Origin: Muraenolepis orangiensis
Lineage: Eukaryota; Chordata; Actinopteri; Gadiformes; Muraenolepididae
Assembly (NCBI GenBank): GCA_027704905.1
Contig: CM051005.1
Span: 16,261,044-16,325,043, forward strand
Length of the DNA stretch: 64,000 bases
Reading direction: 5' to 3'
The position numbers and the translations under genes are program-made. Shown here piece after piece: positions 1-21,416 of the stretch. How positions within the stretch are numbered: position 1 is the stretch's first letter; every line of letters starts with the position of its first letter. Below the pieces are notes generated by a model. The model ran no database searches and was not told the DNA's origin. It saw only the letters and a program-made list of their open reading frames with translations.

Positions 1-575
1 TTCCTATCATCACAAATGAGGAGCTTTGATTGCTAGGCTTCTGTTAGCCGATATTAACCTTGATAACGTCAGGATGCTACTTTCTAAAAACAGTAAAGTG
101 TAATGGAGTCATGTTTTAATGCACTTTTCTCTTGTTTTAGTTGTTTATGGAGTCGTCTTCCCTGGACGATGCGATGCGGAGCTACCGCCCCACTGGGCTG
201 CAGCTCACAGGAGCCCCTCAGCCCATCGGAGCTTTATTAACATGGACTTATTACACTGCACTCTATACTTTTACATTTTGTGATTACTGTATATTGTGTA
301 TTTAATGTTTTTTGTTTTTTTTAAATAAAACATTTCTATTTTTCATACAATGTCCGCTTCATTATGCTTTATCAACCGAGAAACATAATACAAGATGACA
401 GTTTTGAAGAAGAAAAGGCAAATGGTCCCTTCTGTTTAAGTCCTCTATTAATGCAGCTCTAACGTCAAGTCCATTTTATTAGTATAGTCCTTTATCACAG
501 TTAGGGGCTTCAACGTAATCGCGTCCATAGCACTAAAGACGAGCAGCTGTTTGTAGCCTCAAAGCCAGGCGCAAC
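1..575 (+). mobile_element. DNA-transposon remnant, copy A (possibly PIF/Harbinger-like)
   Basis: About 575 bases align, with small indels, to 24069-24745: both start TTCCTATCATCA, share GATTGCTAGGCTT, CTGGGCTGCAGCTC, a TTTAAATAAAACA tail-like segment and a block about a GCTTTATCAACCGA motif. The copy is cut by the window edge. The family guess comes from copy B, where a Myb/SANT-like reading frame lies just upstream. Sequence after 575 (to about 870) may belong to the same element but has no partner in copy B. Confidence 0.55.
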
Positions 576-1689
576 ACTTTTCCATCCATCATGTAATATA
601 CTGTTGTGGAAGTTGGCGCGAGCTGCTGGGAAAGCAGAGACGTTAACAGTGACGTCATGACGTGGCTCTCTCGGCGAAAAAGGCAGTGGAAACGCAAACC
701 AGTTTTTTGCCGGCTCCCCAATTGAACCAACTGCGAACCGGCTCCATTGACACGCGAGAGCCCGAACTGGGCTTTCTTTGGTGGAAACGAGGAGAGAGTC
801 GGAGGTGACTCGGTGAAACCTGAACCCTCAATTCTATTGGTGAGGAAGAAACGACAACCAGCCAGACAAATGCCCATCCCCCAGAGACACTCCAGGCAAA
901 AATAAAATAAAAAAGGACTATCTTTATAAAAAAACGAAAGTATATAAACGTAGTGTGGTGTGCTTTGTCAGTGGTTCAGGGTGGGCTAGGGGACCCCAAA
1001 CCGAAATCAAAATGTGTTTTGTGGCAAAGCCTCCAAGCCCTATAATGAGAAAAAGGGGGGATTTGTGTGTTTTTAATTAACAACCACATATCCAATCCCG
1101 ACCGGGGAGAAAGGCGGCGGCGGTCTAAATCCTGCCCGCCGTCAATGCCAGCGGCAACAGACTCCGCCGTGCGCGGTGGTCCAGCCTGTCGTTTCATCGC
1201 CTAATATTTCTCCCCGCCATCGAGCGCCATATACCGTGTCTGACAGGCGCGCCAATATCGTCTGGGGGAACAGTGGCTCAAAGGAGTCCGCGCACGTGTG
1301 TATGTGTGCGCATGTACGCGTGCGTGCGTGTGCATACGCGAGAAACCGAAACACAAAACCTAAATTCAAGGCCAAACAACAACAGGTTGATCGGAAAAAG
1401 CCATCCAGCGATAGATGACTGAGCGGCGGGTTTGTTTACTTTGCGGCAGACGGTGAAACTCACATCGTTTAGATCTCCTGTTGCCCGTCAAGGTTGGCCC
1501 TGGAATAAAATGACCTCGTCGGCGAAGACGTCGCCGGGCCGAGGGGATTAGTCACCCGATATGTGTTTATTAAGAGGTGGCTCACTCTTCAGATGACAAC
1601 GACCGGTCCAAAAGTGACGTGTAGAAAGAAGTCAGCCTGCTTACCACTGTTTGCAAAGACCTTAGATTGCTTCTACATCTGTGGAGTGG

Positions 1690-1733
1690 AATCGACACAC
1701 ACACACACACGCACACGCACACGCACACACGTC
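1690..1733 (+). repeat. Imperfect (CA)n / (CACG) microsatellite
   Basis: Alternating CA with CG interruptions, within hs2st1 intron 1. Confidence 0.8.
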
Positions 1734-3180
1734 TCCAGTTCCCACTGGATTGTATTACAGCTGTGTGTGTGTGATTTTTATTTTTTTTGCCAAAACACCG
1801 CCTTGCCATCATAACGGCAGTTGTTGCTCGTCACCCTTGGGTGTGAAAAAGGAAGGATTGTTTAAGTTCCACTTTTGCGTCATACCGGAACAGGAGAGGA
1901 GCCAGACGCGTGTAACAGACGGCAGAGAGACACAGGCAAACGGAGAGTTCAGTTTGTGTACCGCGCTGAGTATCTCTACACCACCAACATCCCCGGTCTG
2001 CTGTAACCGCGCTGTTCTGTGCGTCACCATCTCCTAATACAACAACAACAAACACGATTTACATGATTATGAAGAAAGTGGTGGCAAGTCTCTCTCTCTC
2101 TTTCGCTCCCTCCCTCTCTCCTAATGCATTCATCTCCATCCCCTCCCCCCCCCACTCTACGATAATTAATAATGCATATATAGGAGCCCGGGGACAGCTC
2201 CACAGTCTATTAGGCCCAGCACATGACAGCTATTCATAGGTTTAATGATGAGTGGGTGAGACAGGTTAGCACTGCAGAGGTCCAAGCACCGTTTCCTCCC
2301 ACGTTGTAGCGGGCAAGCGTGCCACACGCCTATTTCACACGAGAGAGGGGCATATCAAAGGACGAGGTCTTCTCTCGGGTCTCCGTCTCTCGGCCTCTCT
2401 CTGGGTGTCTCTCTCTCTCTCTCTTCTCGTGTCATTATATAGCCTTAGATCTCCCCGTCTCCATCCGTGTGTTGGTCTGCAATGGTTTTCCCTGCAGTAG
2501 GTAGACCCAGAGTTTGGCGGCAAAAAGCAAGAATCTAAGAACGGACGGAATGCTGAATCACGACGGCATACTTTTACAGCAAGACTTATCTATTCGTATG
2601 TAAATGTAAATGTATGTATTATCACGACTGTGTGTTGCCTTCAAATTACTCCCAGAAAATTAAGTGCTCTGTGCTTCCCTCTCCCCGAGCATCGAGATAA
2701 TGCGATATGGTTTTTTGGCGAATCCATCATTTGAACCAAAAAAAAAAAAAAAGGAAGATCAGACGAAAGTCACATACTACACACAGGCCGAACCCAGGTC
2801 GACAAACCTGTACTTTGAACAGCCAGGCACGCATCTCAAGACTGCAATTACGGGGCTCTCAGATGATAATGACTTGACAGTAACAGGCAGGATTATACTT
2901 AAAGCCAGAAGGGAGGAGAGAGGCAGAGACGCATACTGACAACAAGCTCCCTCACAGGTGAATGTGACCGAAATACTAATTCTGAAAGCCATAAAGACCC
3001 CATTACCTACCCACTACTACACAAGACATTTCCCCCCCTCCATTAAGTAATGTTTGGGCATTCCATACGATGCCTTCTTCTACCGTACGCGGTCCTAAAA
3101 TCCCATACATATCTGATAGGAGACCCTGAGACTGGCTCCACGCTCCGGTTGGAATTAATGGGCTGTCGCTTCATCAATGC

Positions 3181-3395
<215 letters not shown>

Positions 3396-5474
3396 AATAA
3401 ATAAAAATCTATTAATATGACTGCAGTGAAAGACAGGATTAACGTTAAACCCTGAATAAAGCTCTCGGGACCTGCTGCCAAGCCGGCTTTTCCTGTCAAT
3501 CACCCATCCTTCCATCTACCCACCCATTCCTTCCATATATTCATACAGCCTGCATGAAGTGTGTACCCAAGAAGAAGTGTGCAATGCATGGGATGGACAA
3601 AGAAGGGGTGAAGGAAAATAAAAGGAAAGAAGGGAAGGATCACGGATCAAGGATCACAGTAGACCGACACAGAAATTCAGGATTTAAGAAAGTAAGTTGT
3701 TTTAGAAATGTCCAAAGGACTAATCAATTCATTGGCTTCATTGGTTTAAAATAGCTAATTATAAAAACCAATGATATACAGGACAGAAGTCGTTGCCACT
3801 GGAAATTCAGGGTTTTTTTGTGTGGTGAATCTGGCTTTCCGGGGAAAAGGGTCCCCAGTTTGCTGGCCTCAACCCTCATAACTTTCTTCCCGGGATTTCC
3901 CTTTTCCATAAGGCCTCACACCGTAGGACGGCGGAGGCAGAGGGATTAGCCCGAATGTTTTCTGATCGGTTGAAAATTAAATAATCCTCTTTCAGTCCTT
4001 TTGTTCATTTCCCCTTTGGACGCCACCTTCTTCCTGCTCTGGAGCGGGGAGGGTATTTGCGTCTGGGGTTTGTGGGGGATTACAGGAGTAGAAGAAAGGG
4101 ATCCTCACCACAGAATACAGAAGACGTCGTTCGGTGTCGGACATTATGATGACGAAGAGGTTCATCAAGTGTCAACGTGCTGGTGGGTGCTCATTCACTC
4201 GGCTAAACTGTGGCGGTAATTCTGCCACCGGGAAAATGACACCTGCCCTCATATATTTTGCTTCATCATCATCACCATCTTAAGATGGGAGGGGGGGACG
4301 GCCAATCAGAGCCAGACAGAAACATTCCAGCCAATGGCCCGCAGCCAGGAGAGCACAGAGGAGAATGGAACAGATTTGATTTTAATGCTCCAATTTTAAT
4401 ATCTTGTCGTTGAGTTATAAAGCAATTGCAGCCAGCGTTCGTATATTGATTATGTTTTGGTACCGATCGATTACCCTCGGCCCGGACATTTTTATATTCA
4501 TTTTTTTTTAACCGCAGTGTTTTCCCCCGCAACATGAATCTTTATTGAATATTGTGCAATAGTTATACCGACAGGCCAAATAATATGCTTCATGCAGCTA
4601 CGCACACAGCTGTTGCTGTTGCTGGGGGGGGGGGGGATTCAAACAGACACCTCTATGGTCCTTTTACCACCGGCACCGTTCAGCTGTCCCAATGGTGCTC
4701 AAGACCTTTGTGATTGACAGGGGAAGGTGCGAAGAAAACGGGCGTTTGACAGGAAGTGACAGGGTGTGGAATGCTGGCTGGCCGCTGCCGAGGGAGAGAG
4801 GAGTCATTCTCCGCGGATTGCACTCGGGGTGTCAAGCTGTCTGTGGCACCCCCCCACCCACCCACACCCACCCACCCATTACCTCGTCTTGTGTCGCCCC
4901 CCCACACGTGCCAGGCTTGCCCCTCGGTGTCACTTGGCAGAGGAAGACACTCGTTAAGATTCTTGAGTTGGGATGGGAAGAAAAAAAACCACGCCGGCCA
5001 ATCGGGGGGGGGGGGGGGGGATGAATCAATTTGGGAGCGTGTGTCCTGAAACAAACCAACCAACCAGATTCAAGCATGGGCTTTCTATACCCCGCCTCCC
5101 CCACAAGAGAAGATTCCGGTCGTTACACCCGTCTCCATTTCACCGCTGCAGGGCTCCCTTTCATTTGCTGCTCCGCTGGCAAGCGTTAGTGTGGTTAACT
5201 AGAGTCAGTCAGTCAGTCAGCCAGCCAGCGGGGGGGGGGGGGGGGGGCACAAGGCCAAAAGAGACTAGTTGCTGGATACCGGCCAGAGGGAGGAAGGGGG
5301 GAGGGGTCACAATCCCTTCTTATAGCCCTCAAGAAAACCTTAAAACCCCAAACTGTGAAGAGTCAGCGAGAGTTCAGAGTGAATCCAAGTGCCGTGACCA
5401 GATAAAGGAAATAAATACAGGCATGGAGGGTGAAGAAATGCTGTAGGTGGCTTTTAGGATGGAGAAAGAGGTAG

Positions 5475-5573
5475 GGGGGTGTGTGGGTGTGTGTGTGTGT
5501 GTGTGTGATGTGTGTGTGTGGTGTGTGTGAGTGTGTGGTGTGGTGTGTGGTGTGTGTGTGTGTGTGTGTGTGA
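5475..5573 (+). repeat. Imperfect (GT)n microsatellite
   Basis: GT repeats broken by GG, GA and GTGGT interruptions, unlike the pure arrays elsewhere. Confidence 0.85.
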
Positions 5574-6308
5574 GAGATAAACTACAGATTAGTATAGCAT
5601 ACTTTCAAATGCAGAAAACTTTAAGATAGGTGGCAGAGCAAGAGGTCGTTAGCTATAGTTGTATCTTTCCTAATTAGCATAATGCAGAATAACTTTACAT
5701 GGAAATATATCTCCGCCTGATTCAAAAACAACGGCTTCAAAAACTAGGAGCAATTCTGCACGGTGCGTTCAGCTCAAGAAGTATTTCGTAACCCTGGATA
5801 CAATCCTATATTTAACATATATTTGATATACATCACATATATCATTTAGGATATTCACCGTGGTGGAAAAAAAGCGCCACCACTTGAAACGCATGGTATT
5901 ATTTCAGCAGAACTTGACATGGCTTCACCGTAACAGAGACCCCAAAGATCGATTAAAAGCCAACATGGTAGCGTGAAAGAATACGACGGCCAAAACCTCC
6001 TACGACACCAGGTGAAACCGAATCAATACAACATCCCCGGTTTTCTACCCCCTCTTCACCCACCACTTCCACCCCTCCCCACAGCGAAGAGAAGCCGTGC
6101 GCCGAGCCCAGCGGATCCCAGGGGAGAGGGAGCGGTTGCTGGGGCCAGCAGCAGTAGTAGCAGCAAGTGCCCCGCATGACAATTGAAGTCAAATTCAAAA
6201 ACACAAGCTCAGGAAGTGGTGGTCCGCAGGGCAGTCAATGAATGCTAAGCCGCGCTCTCTTGTGTCGCCTGGGTTGGCCGGCGATGTGACCCGGGAGTCC
6301 CTCGCGAG

Positions 6309-6513
<205 letters not shown>

Positions 6514-6725
6514 TATAGACTACTATTCTATTTTATGCTGCCTAGTCGGATGATAGAAAAGCGTGGTAAAACCAAACTGTGGGGAGGGTGAGTGTGTGCG
6601 GTTGGTGGCTGGTTGAAGCAGTCCACCAGGCCCCCTGAGTCAGACGGATTTGGCTCTGGGGCCGGGTGAGGCTGCACACCTGTGGTGCATGAGAGCAATC
6701 AAGACACGCCAGCCATCGGTTTTTA

Positions 6726-6768
<43 letters not shown>

Positions 6769-6798
6769 CTCTCTCTCTCCCTCTCCCTCTCTCTCTTT
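6726..6798 (+). repeat. (CA)n followed by (CT)n compound microsatellite
   Basis: About 20 CA units run directly into CT and CTCC repeats. Confidence 0.9.
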
Positions 6799-8058
6799 CT
6801 CTGAAGGAGCTCTGACATGCCAGTTAGGAACATCTGCTCTGCCTGCAAAAACATTACAACTCTTCAATAAACCGGTTCCAACAACGATCCATCTGTGTCC
6901 TGGTGGAGGAGGAAGAGGACTCCTCTTACACAAATCAAAGATAAATAAAAAATATTTTTTAAAGACATTTTGCCATTCAAAACAGGGAGGTTTAAGATTA
7001 TCCCCAAGATCTAGCCTAATCTCTTCTGTACTTCTGTACTGATCCTATCCTGAAGTAAGAATGTTGTGGATTTCACATGGGAAATGCTAAAACAAAACCA
7101 AGGAAGTTCATGCTGCACAAGACGACCTCCTGAAGTTTGTTTGTGAAATGAGAATGTGTCCTGGATGACAAGATGTCACGATGAGACGTCTCGTCGTCCA
7201 AAAGAGACATCTGTGTGCTGACCCCAACACCTGCCCGAGAACAACACTCTCAGGCATGTGTGTGTGCACGTCTCTTGAGTAAAGAAATTCACATCTCGCC
7301 CATGTACTCCCCTTTCATCCCTTATTCCATCTATCCAACCATCCATGTAGTATTGATGATGAGCAGCCAGTAATAACATCGTCATAACCAGGGATTCAAG
7401 GCCAAAATTTAGCTAATTTGACACCTCGATAACAATATAGCACGTTTTCAATAAATTCAACATAAAATAACCACATGGTGGTCGTATTTTTGGATACTCC
7501 TTTGTGAATTTAAAACATTATTGTATTTTCTCATTTTATCAAGCACTTTAGTGCAACTCATTTTCATTACGATATCCAAAATAAAGTCTCATATCACAAT
7601 AATAATATAATACCGATATGTTGCCTGGTCCTCCTTAATAAGGAGTTATTATTAGAGGAGAGGGACACTCAAGAGCCCTTAAGCTCGCACAACAAAACAA
7701 AACGTAATGGCATTTCGTTCATATTATATTTGATCTTTTGACAGGACTAACCACTGCACCAGTACCTGGTGGTCGGAGGAGGCTGGAGGAGACTTGGTGT
7801 CTTTAAAGCCTTCAGATAGCGATTAGCGGTGGAGGACAGCGCAGCACGCCAGCCCTGCAGGAGCTGCCTAACTTCCCCCCCCCCCCCCCCAATTGTCCTG
7901 CAGCGCCACCACCACCACCTTACAGTGGAGGTCATCTCTGTCCGTGTCCACTTAGGCTTCTTTGTTTTGGTGTGCTCTAAGAAATATCGACATGTCTCTA
8001 GATTTAAAGCTGTGTGTCTGTGATAAGCTGCACTTCATGATTCCCAGATGGGATTTTT

Positions 8059-8285
<227 letters not shown>

Positions 8286-8850
8286 ATATGGGTTGGGCAT
8301 ATGGGCAATGGAGCTGCACAACACTAAAGGGCTGCCCCATAATGATAAACATTTATCGTTGGAGAATAGTGCTCTGGGTTTGATCTTTGAAAACATTGTT
8401 TATCTTTATCGGTCTGGATCTTTTTATCTTTATCGATGGCTGTGGAGACACTGCTGCCATCCAGTTGAATAGAGAACCATATTTTGTATTATCTTTTATC
8501 TGATCCTATCTCACCCCTAACTCTCACAGCCCAACACCAACCGTGTTAGTGCTCCGCCGTTGAAGCCGTGAAAGCCGCGGGCGGCCAGAGCCAAAACAGA
8601 CCACCACAGACTGCAGAGCCTGGTGATTTGATCAACTCTGTGGCTGTCCATCACGTCACCGTCCGGTGAAAGCCCGGAGCCTCGGTCAGAGATATTTGGC
8701 TATGCAGCACATAATTCAAGGCTCCGGTGTACCGGTGTGTTTACTCTCTCTTCCCCCCCCCCCCAATCCATCAGAGAGATTTTGCCCACTCAACAGAATC
8801 TGGGAGTGGCAGGCAGGCAGGGGAGAGGGGCCGGTAGCTCCAATTTCAGC

Positions 8851-8976
<126 letters not shown>

Positions 8977-10124
8977 GTGTGTCAATTTGCCTCCCCAGAG
9001 AGCATAGATTTCAATATTTGATCACGTATACACGAGTAGACTAAATGTTCTAGCCGTGTTTAAAGCAGCAGTAATCCAGTTTGCCTTTTAATTCTGAAAA
9101 TGAAGAGACTAAAGCTCCTCTTTACTGTTTATTTAGAGAGGTAAACAATGATTTGACATCGATTTGAAACTCTGGTGAGACCAATTACACTGGTGGGCCA
9201 CCCCAGTCCAGACTATTACTAGAAAATATTGCTAGCATTGTGAAACTGTTGAAGAAGTGATGCACCTAACCATTCCAGCATTCCCAGTCCAAGACAGAGT
9301 CCTACTACCCAAAATGTAGAACAATGTTGTGTACACGATGTGGAGCATTTCCCAACTATTTTCATTGACTGATGGATGATGGATGGATGGATCTTTTTTT
9401 AAATGGCACGCATTGGAGCCCCAACAGAAATAGTCTATGGTGAGCGCCCTGCATCGAGCGTGGTAATTAGATTTGCAAGACAGCAACCGTACAACAAAGC
9501 AACCCGTCGGCTCAGGCAAACATCGGTTGTAAAAGCTGCTGGCACATGGGCAGTCAGCTTGGCCCAATGTGCACACAGAGGGACCTGGGAGAGCCCGCTG
9601 CGGCCAGGGGGTGAAAATCAATCAACACTTTCTGAATCACCGACAGGTCATTCCAGGGCCTTTTTATTTTTCTTAAAACTGGCATACCCAAGTATCCTAC
9701 CTCATACTCACAGTATATATGTGAATGAAAACAAACCACATGAATCTACATAGTAATCTAGTAATTACATAAGCATTGTGCAGTCTCGACTACTGTGCAA
9801 GTCGCCGTCAATTGAAACAGCAACAGAATAAAACAAGTTATAAGGTTATTGGTCAGGGTGATTGTGTTGGCATGCACAAGTAGACAGCATTCTAATTTCC
9901 AGAGCAAAGTGCTGAAGTTAGTGTATATGGGGACATTGATGTTGGTGGTATGAAAACGAGTATCCCAGTTGATCGTCATTCAACCAATGTCAATGCATAA
10001 CTCATTCGCAAAGACCATGTCCACGACCAGGCGTATCTACTGGAGCGGAGGACATCCGTAACGTGTTTTGATCGCAGTTAAAGCCACTCGATTATAGAGA
10101 GTACGGGGGGGGGCCGGTACTCAC

Positions 10125-10248
10125 CAAGCTTTCCCCGGGACTCCTCCAGCTTCTGTATCTGGTTCTCCAGGAAGAACATGGCCACTGCGAACGCCAGTAG
10201 CGCCAGGAGCTGGAACTTGGGCGGCATCATGACTCTTAGCAACCCCAT
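10125..10248 (-). CDS. hs2st1: Heparan sulfate 2-O-sulfotransferase 1, first coding exon only
   Basis: HS2ST1 is a Golgi type II membrane enzyme that transfers sulfate from PAPS to the 2-O position of iduronic acid (and some glucuronic acid) in heparan sulfate. The exon codes 41 residues plus one base. It begins MGLLRVMMPPK, continues with a hydrophobic signal-anchor (LLALLAFAVAMFF, about residues 14-26) and then the ENQIQKLEESR start of the coiled-coil stem, matching the known vertebrate N-terminus almost residue for residue. The exon ends AAGCTTG and is followed by a GTGAGT donor on the minus strand. The catalytic exons are not in the window; the gene continues left past position 1. The start is chosen by family match and lies in a longer open frame. 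It is divergently arranged with selenof, as in human. Confidence 0.93.
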
Positions 10249-11098
10249 CAAATAATCCAGCGTGAATGAGTTACTCCATGTCCAGAAAACAAGCGAGCGA
10301 GCGACGCAGTGCACCCTCTCACCGTCTCTCTCTCTCTCTGTGATCACAAAGCCAGTGTGCGGCCGTGCATGGCCTCAGTGCTTCTGCGATTACGTCCACT
10401 GTTACAATTTTAGACTACACTTCTTCTTCCCCCCCCCCCCACCCCACCCACCCACCCCCGAGTGCAGAACGATAACGGGCGATAAAAGCGACACCCCCCC
10501 CCCCTACAGGTGCACTGGAGAAAACACAACCGGGGTTCTCTTTGTGTATAATGGTCCCTCCACGGGGGTGAGACTACGAACCGATGTTTGTCTGTCTTCG
10601 CCGCCGCGCAACGCCGCTGTCCCATCCAGTATGTTCACCACCACCACGACGGAGAACTTATTAATACCACACAGGCCATTGGATGTATCTACAGCCGACT
10701 GACGTGGTAAAGCTTCTCATTCGTCGACGGCTACTGTATGCCGAGACGGGATTGGACGGTTCGAACGACACGGTCACAAACCTGACGGCAGGGGGCGCAG
10801 TTTCGGCCCAATTCAAAAATAATGACGGCGCGTTGGCAAAGAAGAAAATAAAAAAGGCTCACTAGAAGGAAGCCAGAAAAAAACAATAAACGTAATAACT
10901 CAAACACGACTTTTTCACACATTTATAAACATACTAACATTTTTTGTGATCAGAAAAATGTATATAAATAGCTGAAATATGGTATTTTAAAGTGAAAACG
11001 TTGTGCAATGTATTGAAACAAGGTTCAGGCGCGGATCAGCTTCCCTATGTATAATATTTGGGTCCTGGACATCATTTCCTCCCATAGCGGTCTCCAAA
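10249..11098. promoter_or_regulatory. Shared promoter region between hs2st1 and selenof
   Basis: The start codons of the two divergent genes are 850 bp apart, so both 5'UTRs and both core promoters must lie here unless an unseen 5' exon exists. The interval contains C-rich runs near 10430 and 10494 and several CG dinucleotides between 10540 and 10800. No TATA box is evident near either start. A bidirectional promoter is an inference from the geometry and from the same arrangement in human. Confidence 0.6.
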
Positions 11099-18503
<7,405 letters not shown>

Positions 18504-18919
18504 AGAGTGGGGCGGCCATTTGATTTGATTTTGTTCCCCCCCCACCTTTTTCTTTTTTTCGATACTCTCGATTTAGTTTTGTACACGGCGCTTTCAGTGG
18601 ATTAGTGTACTTGATTGACTCGACTTGTTTTTTTTTGTACCCAGGTAACAACAACAATGACATGAATAACAACATGAATATCTTCCTTTTTGGAGAGTGG
18701 GTTTAGACCAAATAATGTCCACACTTTTTGTGTGTAGATTTAATGTTCCAAAAAGAAATATTGAATTGGGCCATTACTCATATTTTTTTTTTACCTTAAG
18801 GATTCACTATTTTTTGTTTGTTGGATATGTGTTTTGTTTATTGCACATCGCCCATCATGTGTGTAATGTGGAGTAATTGGGGGCCCCAGTGGCCCTCCAG
18901 GAGTGGGTGTTGTTGCCAG

Positions 18920-18995
18920 GGAGACAGACTCTTGTGACGACCTCACAGTAAACCAGTTCCTTGGCGTGTGAGGTCTGATGTGTGTATGTTCTTCC
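18920..18995 (+). promoter_or_regulatory. selenof: SECIS element of selenof (form II)
   Basis: This 3'UTR hairpin recruits SBP2 and the Sec-specific elongation factor so that UGA is read as selenocysteine. The non-Watson-Crick quartet is formed by TGAC (18935-18938) and TGAT (18976-18979), with the tandem G.A/A.G pairs in place. Above it GACCTCACA (18939-18947) pairs perfectly with TGTGAGGTC (18967-18975). The apical loop carries the AAA motif (18950-18952), and CCA/TGG (18953-18955, 18962-18964) can form the extra mini-stem of form II. It lies about 430 bp after the stop codon, on the gene strand. Confidence 0.95.
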
Positions 18996-19088
18996 GGTGC
19001 TCGTCCCTCTCGGCAGAGACACTGGGTCCTTCGATGCTGTTTTTTTTGTTTTTTTTGAGTGCTTGAGCTGTGTGGGATAATGACGATA

Positions 19089-19094
19089 AATAAA
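19089..19094 (+). terminator. selenof: Polyadenylation signal of selenof
   Basis: AATAAA about 590 bp after the stop and about 110 bp after the SECIS, followed by a GT-rich stretch (GTTCGTTGTATTGTG). Confidence 0.75.
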
Positions 19095-19629
19095 ATCGTT
19101 CACCGATGTTCGTTGTATTGTGGGTATTTTAATTTTTTTCGGCGAACAGTGGGTGTAAATGGTTAGCGCTGTTTGCCCGTCGTATGTAACACGCCTGACA
19201 CCTAGTGGTCTAACTCGGTTTTGCATGGTCGTAGGAGAATCTAGTAATGTAATCCTTGAGCATAATTTCAAGTCAATGTCAGTTGGAGACGGAAGAGTTC
19301 ACCCCTCCATCCGTTTTCCATTCTAACCGCTATAGTGAAAGCTGTGGAAGAAAAATAAATACTTGGGATTCACATTTGCCACTTTTTATTCAGGGCTTGC
19401 ACATTCAAATTAAAAAATTCAAACGTTGACAAAAAATAACGGCAATGATATCAAGAGGCACCAAATGATTGGTAAATAATGAGCAATTAAAGGTAGGCCA
19501 TAATTTGCCAGAAATAATTATGTGTTGATGTATTCATATATGTACGATTGTTAAAGAAGTTCTACAAACGGGTGATGAAAGAAATGGTAAAGTGGGTTAA
19601 AAAACAACAACGGAGGAAACTGCCAGGTT
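19095..19629. other. Tail-to-tail interval between selenof and cldn18
   Basis: Contains the end of the selenof transcript and the 3'UTR of cldn18 (minus strand). A minus-strand AATAAA reads from 19390 to 19385 and would place the cldn18 3' end near 19370. No gene seen. Confidence 0.55.
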
Positions 19630-21187
19630 TTACACATGCTGCTCCCTCTTTGGCTGACCGCCGTAGTCCGCCTTGCTGTTCGACTGAGTCTTGTACGTCA
19701 CCCCGGGGTAACTGAAGAAGCAACGACACAAAACACAAATGTCTGTTGATATATATATGAAATATTGAGAGAGAGAGAGATATATATATAAATAAAATAA
19801 CCAATGCCGGAGGGACGGAGGGACTCACGTTGACTTGTTTTCATCCATGATCCCCTTGAAGGCCAGGCTTTTCAGGATGCCGGACACAAGCAACAAACCG
19901 CCGGCTATCCAGGCTACAAACAGAGCCGGGCCAAACGTATACCTGCAAACAAACAGCTGAACACTCACACAACCAGCAGGGCCAGCAAGAATCAATGTAG
20001 TTTTAATAAATATTTAAAATAATTTTCTATATTTTTCCAGAATAATTTTCGATATTTTCTCTCAAATAATTTTCGGTATTTTCTCTCAAATGATCAATGT
20101 ATCTTATATGGTATTTTGTTATTTTTACATTTCATTAAATTCATTTAGCGCTTTTGTACAAAGCAACTTACACAATTATAAATAACTTCATTATTCTGTG
20201 TGAGTTTAGCAACATTATGAAACAGAAAACCGTGGATTATGTTTTATCATTGTCCCTGTGGGCCCACGGCTGACAGTTATGATACATTTACTTATTTCCC
20301 CCGCCGTATTAGACCCCTAGGTCCAACAGAACCGAAATCTGAACCGAACCGAAATGAGCTAGCCTAGCTAACGTAAGCTAGTTGGCAAGATCAATGAACA
20401 GCTAGCAATGCCAACATCAAAACCTCCAAAGGTTATGACAGCTAGCTAGCTAGTTAGTTAGCTAGCTTTTAATTAATGTGCCAGCTGGTTTACTCGTGCT
20501 TTTTACAGTTAACGTTATCGAAAAACCAAGCATTTACAAGTGGACCAAGATTTTCCAATGGGGAACCCCAATCTTGGTCCAATGCTTAGTTTTGATACTC
20601 GTGAAAAGCACGAGTCAACCAGCTGGCACAATAATTACCTAGCTAGCTAACTGACTTAGCTGGCTAGCTGTCATAACCTTTTTGAGTTTATGTGAAATAG
20701 CACAGATGTTGGCATTGCTACCTGTTCATTGATTTTTCCAGGTGCCCCCCCTAAACCACACGCACAAACAAAATATAAAAAAATTAAAAATATATATAAA
20801 TTGTCAATATGTGTGTGTTTAAAATATGGAATGCACCCAGAAATATGTGTAAAATATGATTTTAAAATAATTTGCGCAACATAATATGCTTTTCCTAGTA
20901 CACATATGCCTAGTACACTGCAGCCTTATGGGCGCATTTGTATGACGATGCTGCTGGGGCGCTTTTCAAATCGCCCCACGGAGGCAGGTCTCTGTAGCAG
21001 TTTAGCCAATTGCTGATTCAAGATATAAACGAGTGACATAAAATGTAGCCAATCAGCGTCCTCAAAACGTCTTCTCGTGGGACGCTTTTCAAATCGCCCC
21101 ACGGAAGACTTTGGAGCATCGAGCATCGTCATTTGTGTGCGTCACAGTGTACTACTAGGAAAAGCATATTATGCTCTGTCTCTGCGG

Positions 21188-21285
<98 letters not shown>

Positions 21286-21380
21286 ACAAATATATGTCAG
21301 TGTTTTTTGTCAGTGTGTGCCGATATATATATATTTTTGTTGAGTGATTGATATAGTTTTCGTGAGTGATTTAAACAAGC

Positions 21381-21416
<36 letters not shown>

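Noticed and set aside
533..877. 114-residue minus-strand frame near the left edge
   Set aside because: No recognisable domain, and it overlaps the edge of a transposon remnant; likely chance.
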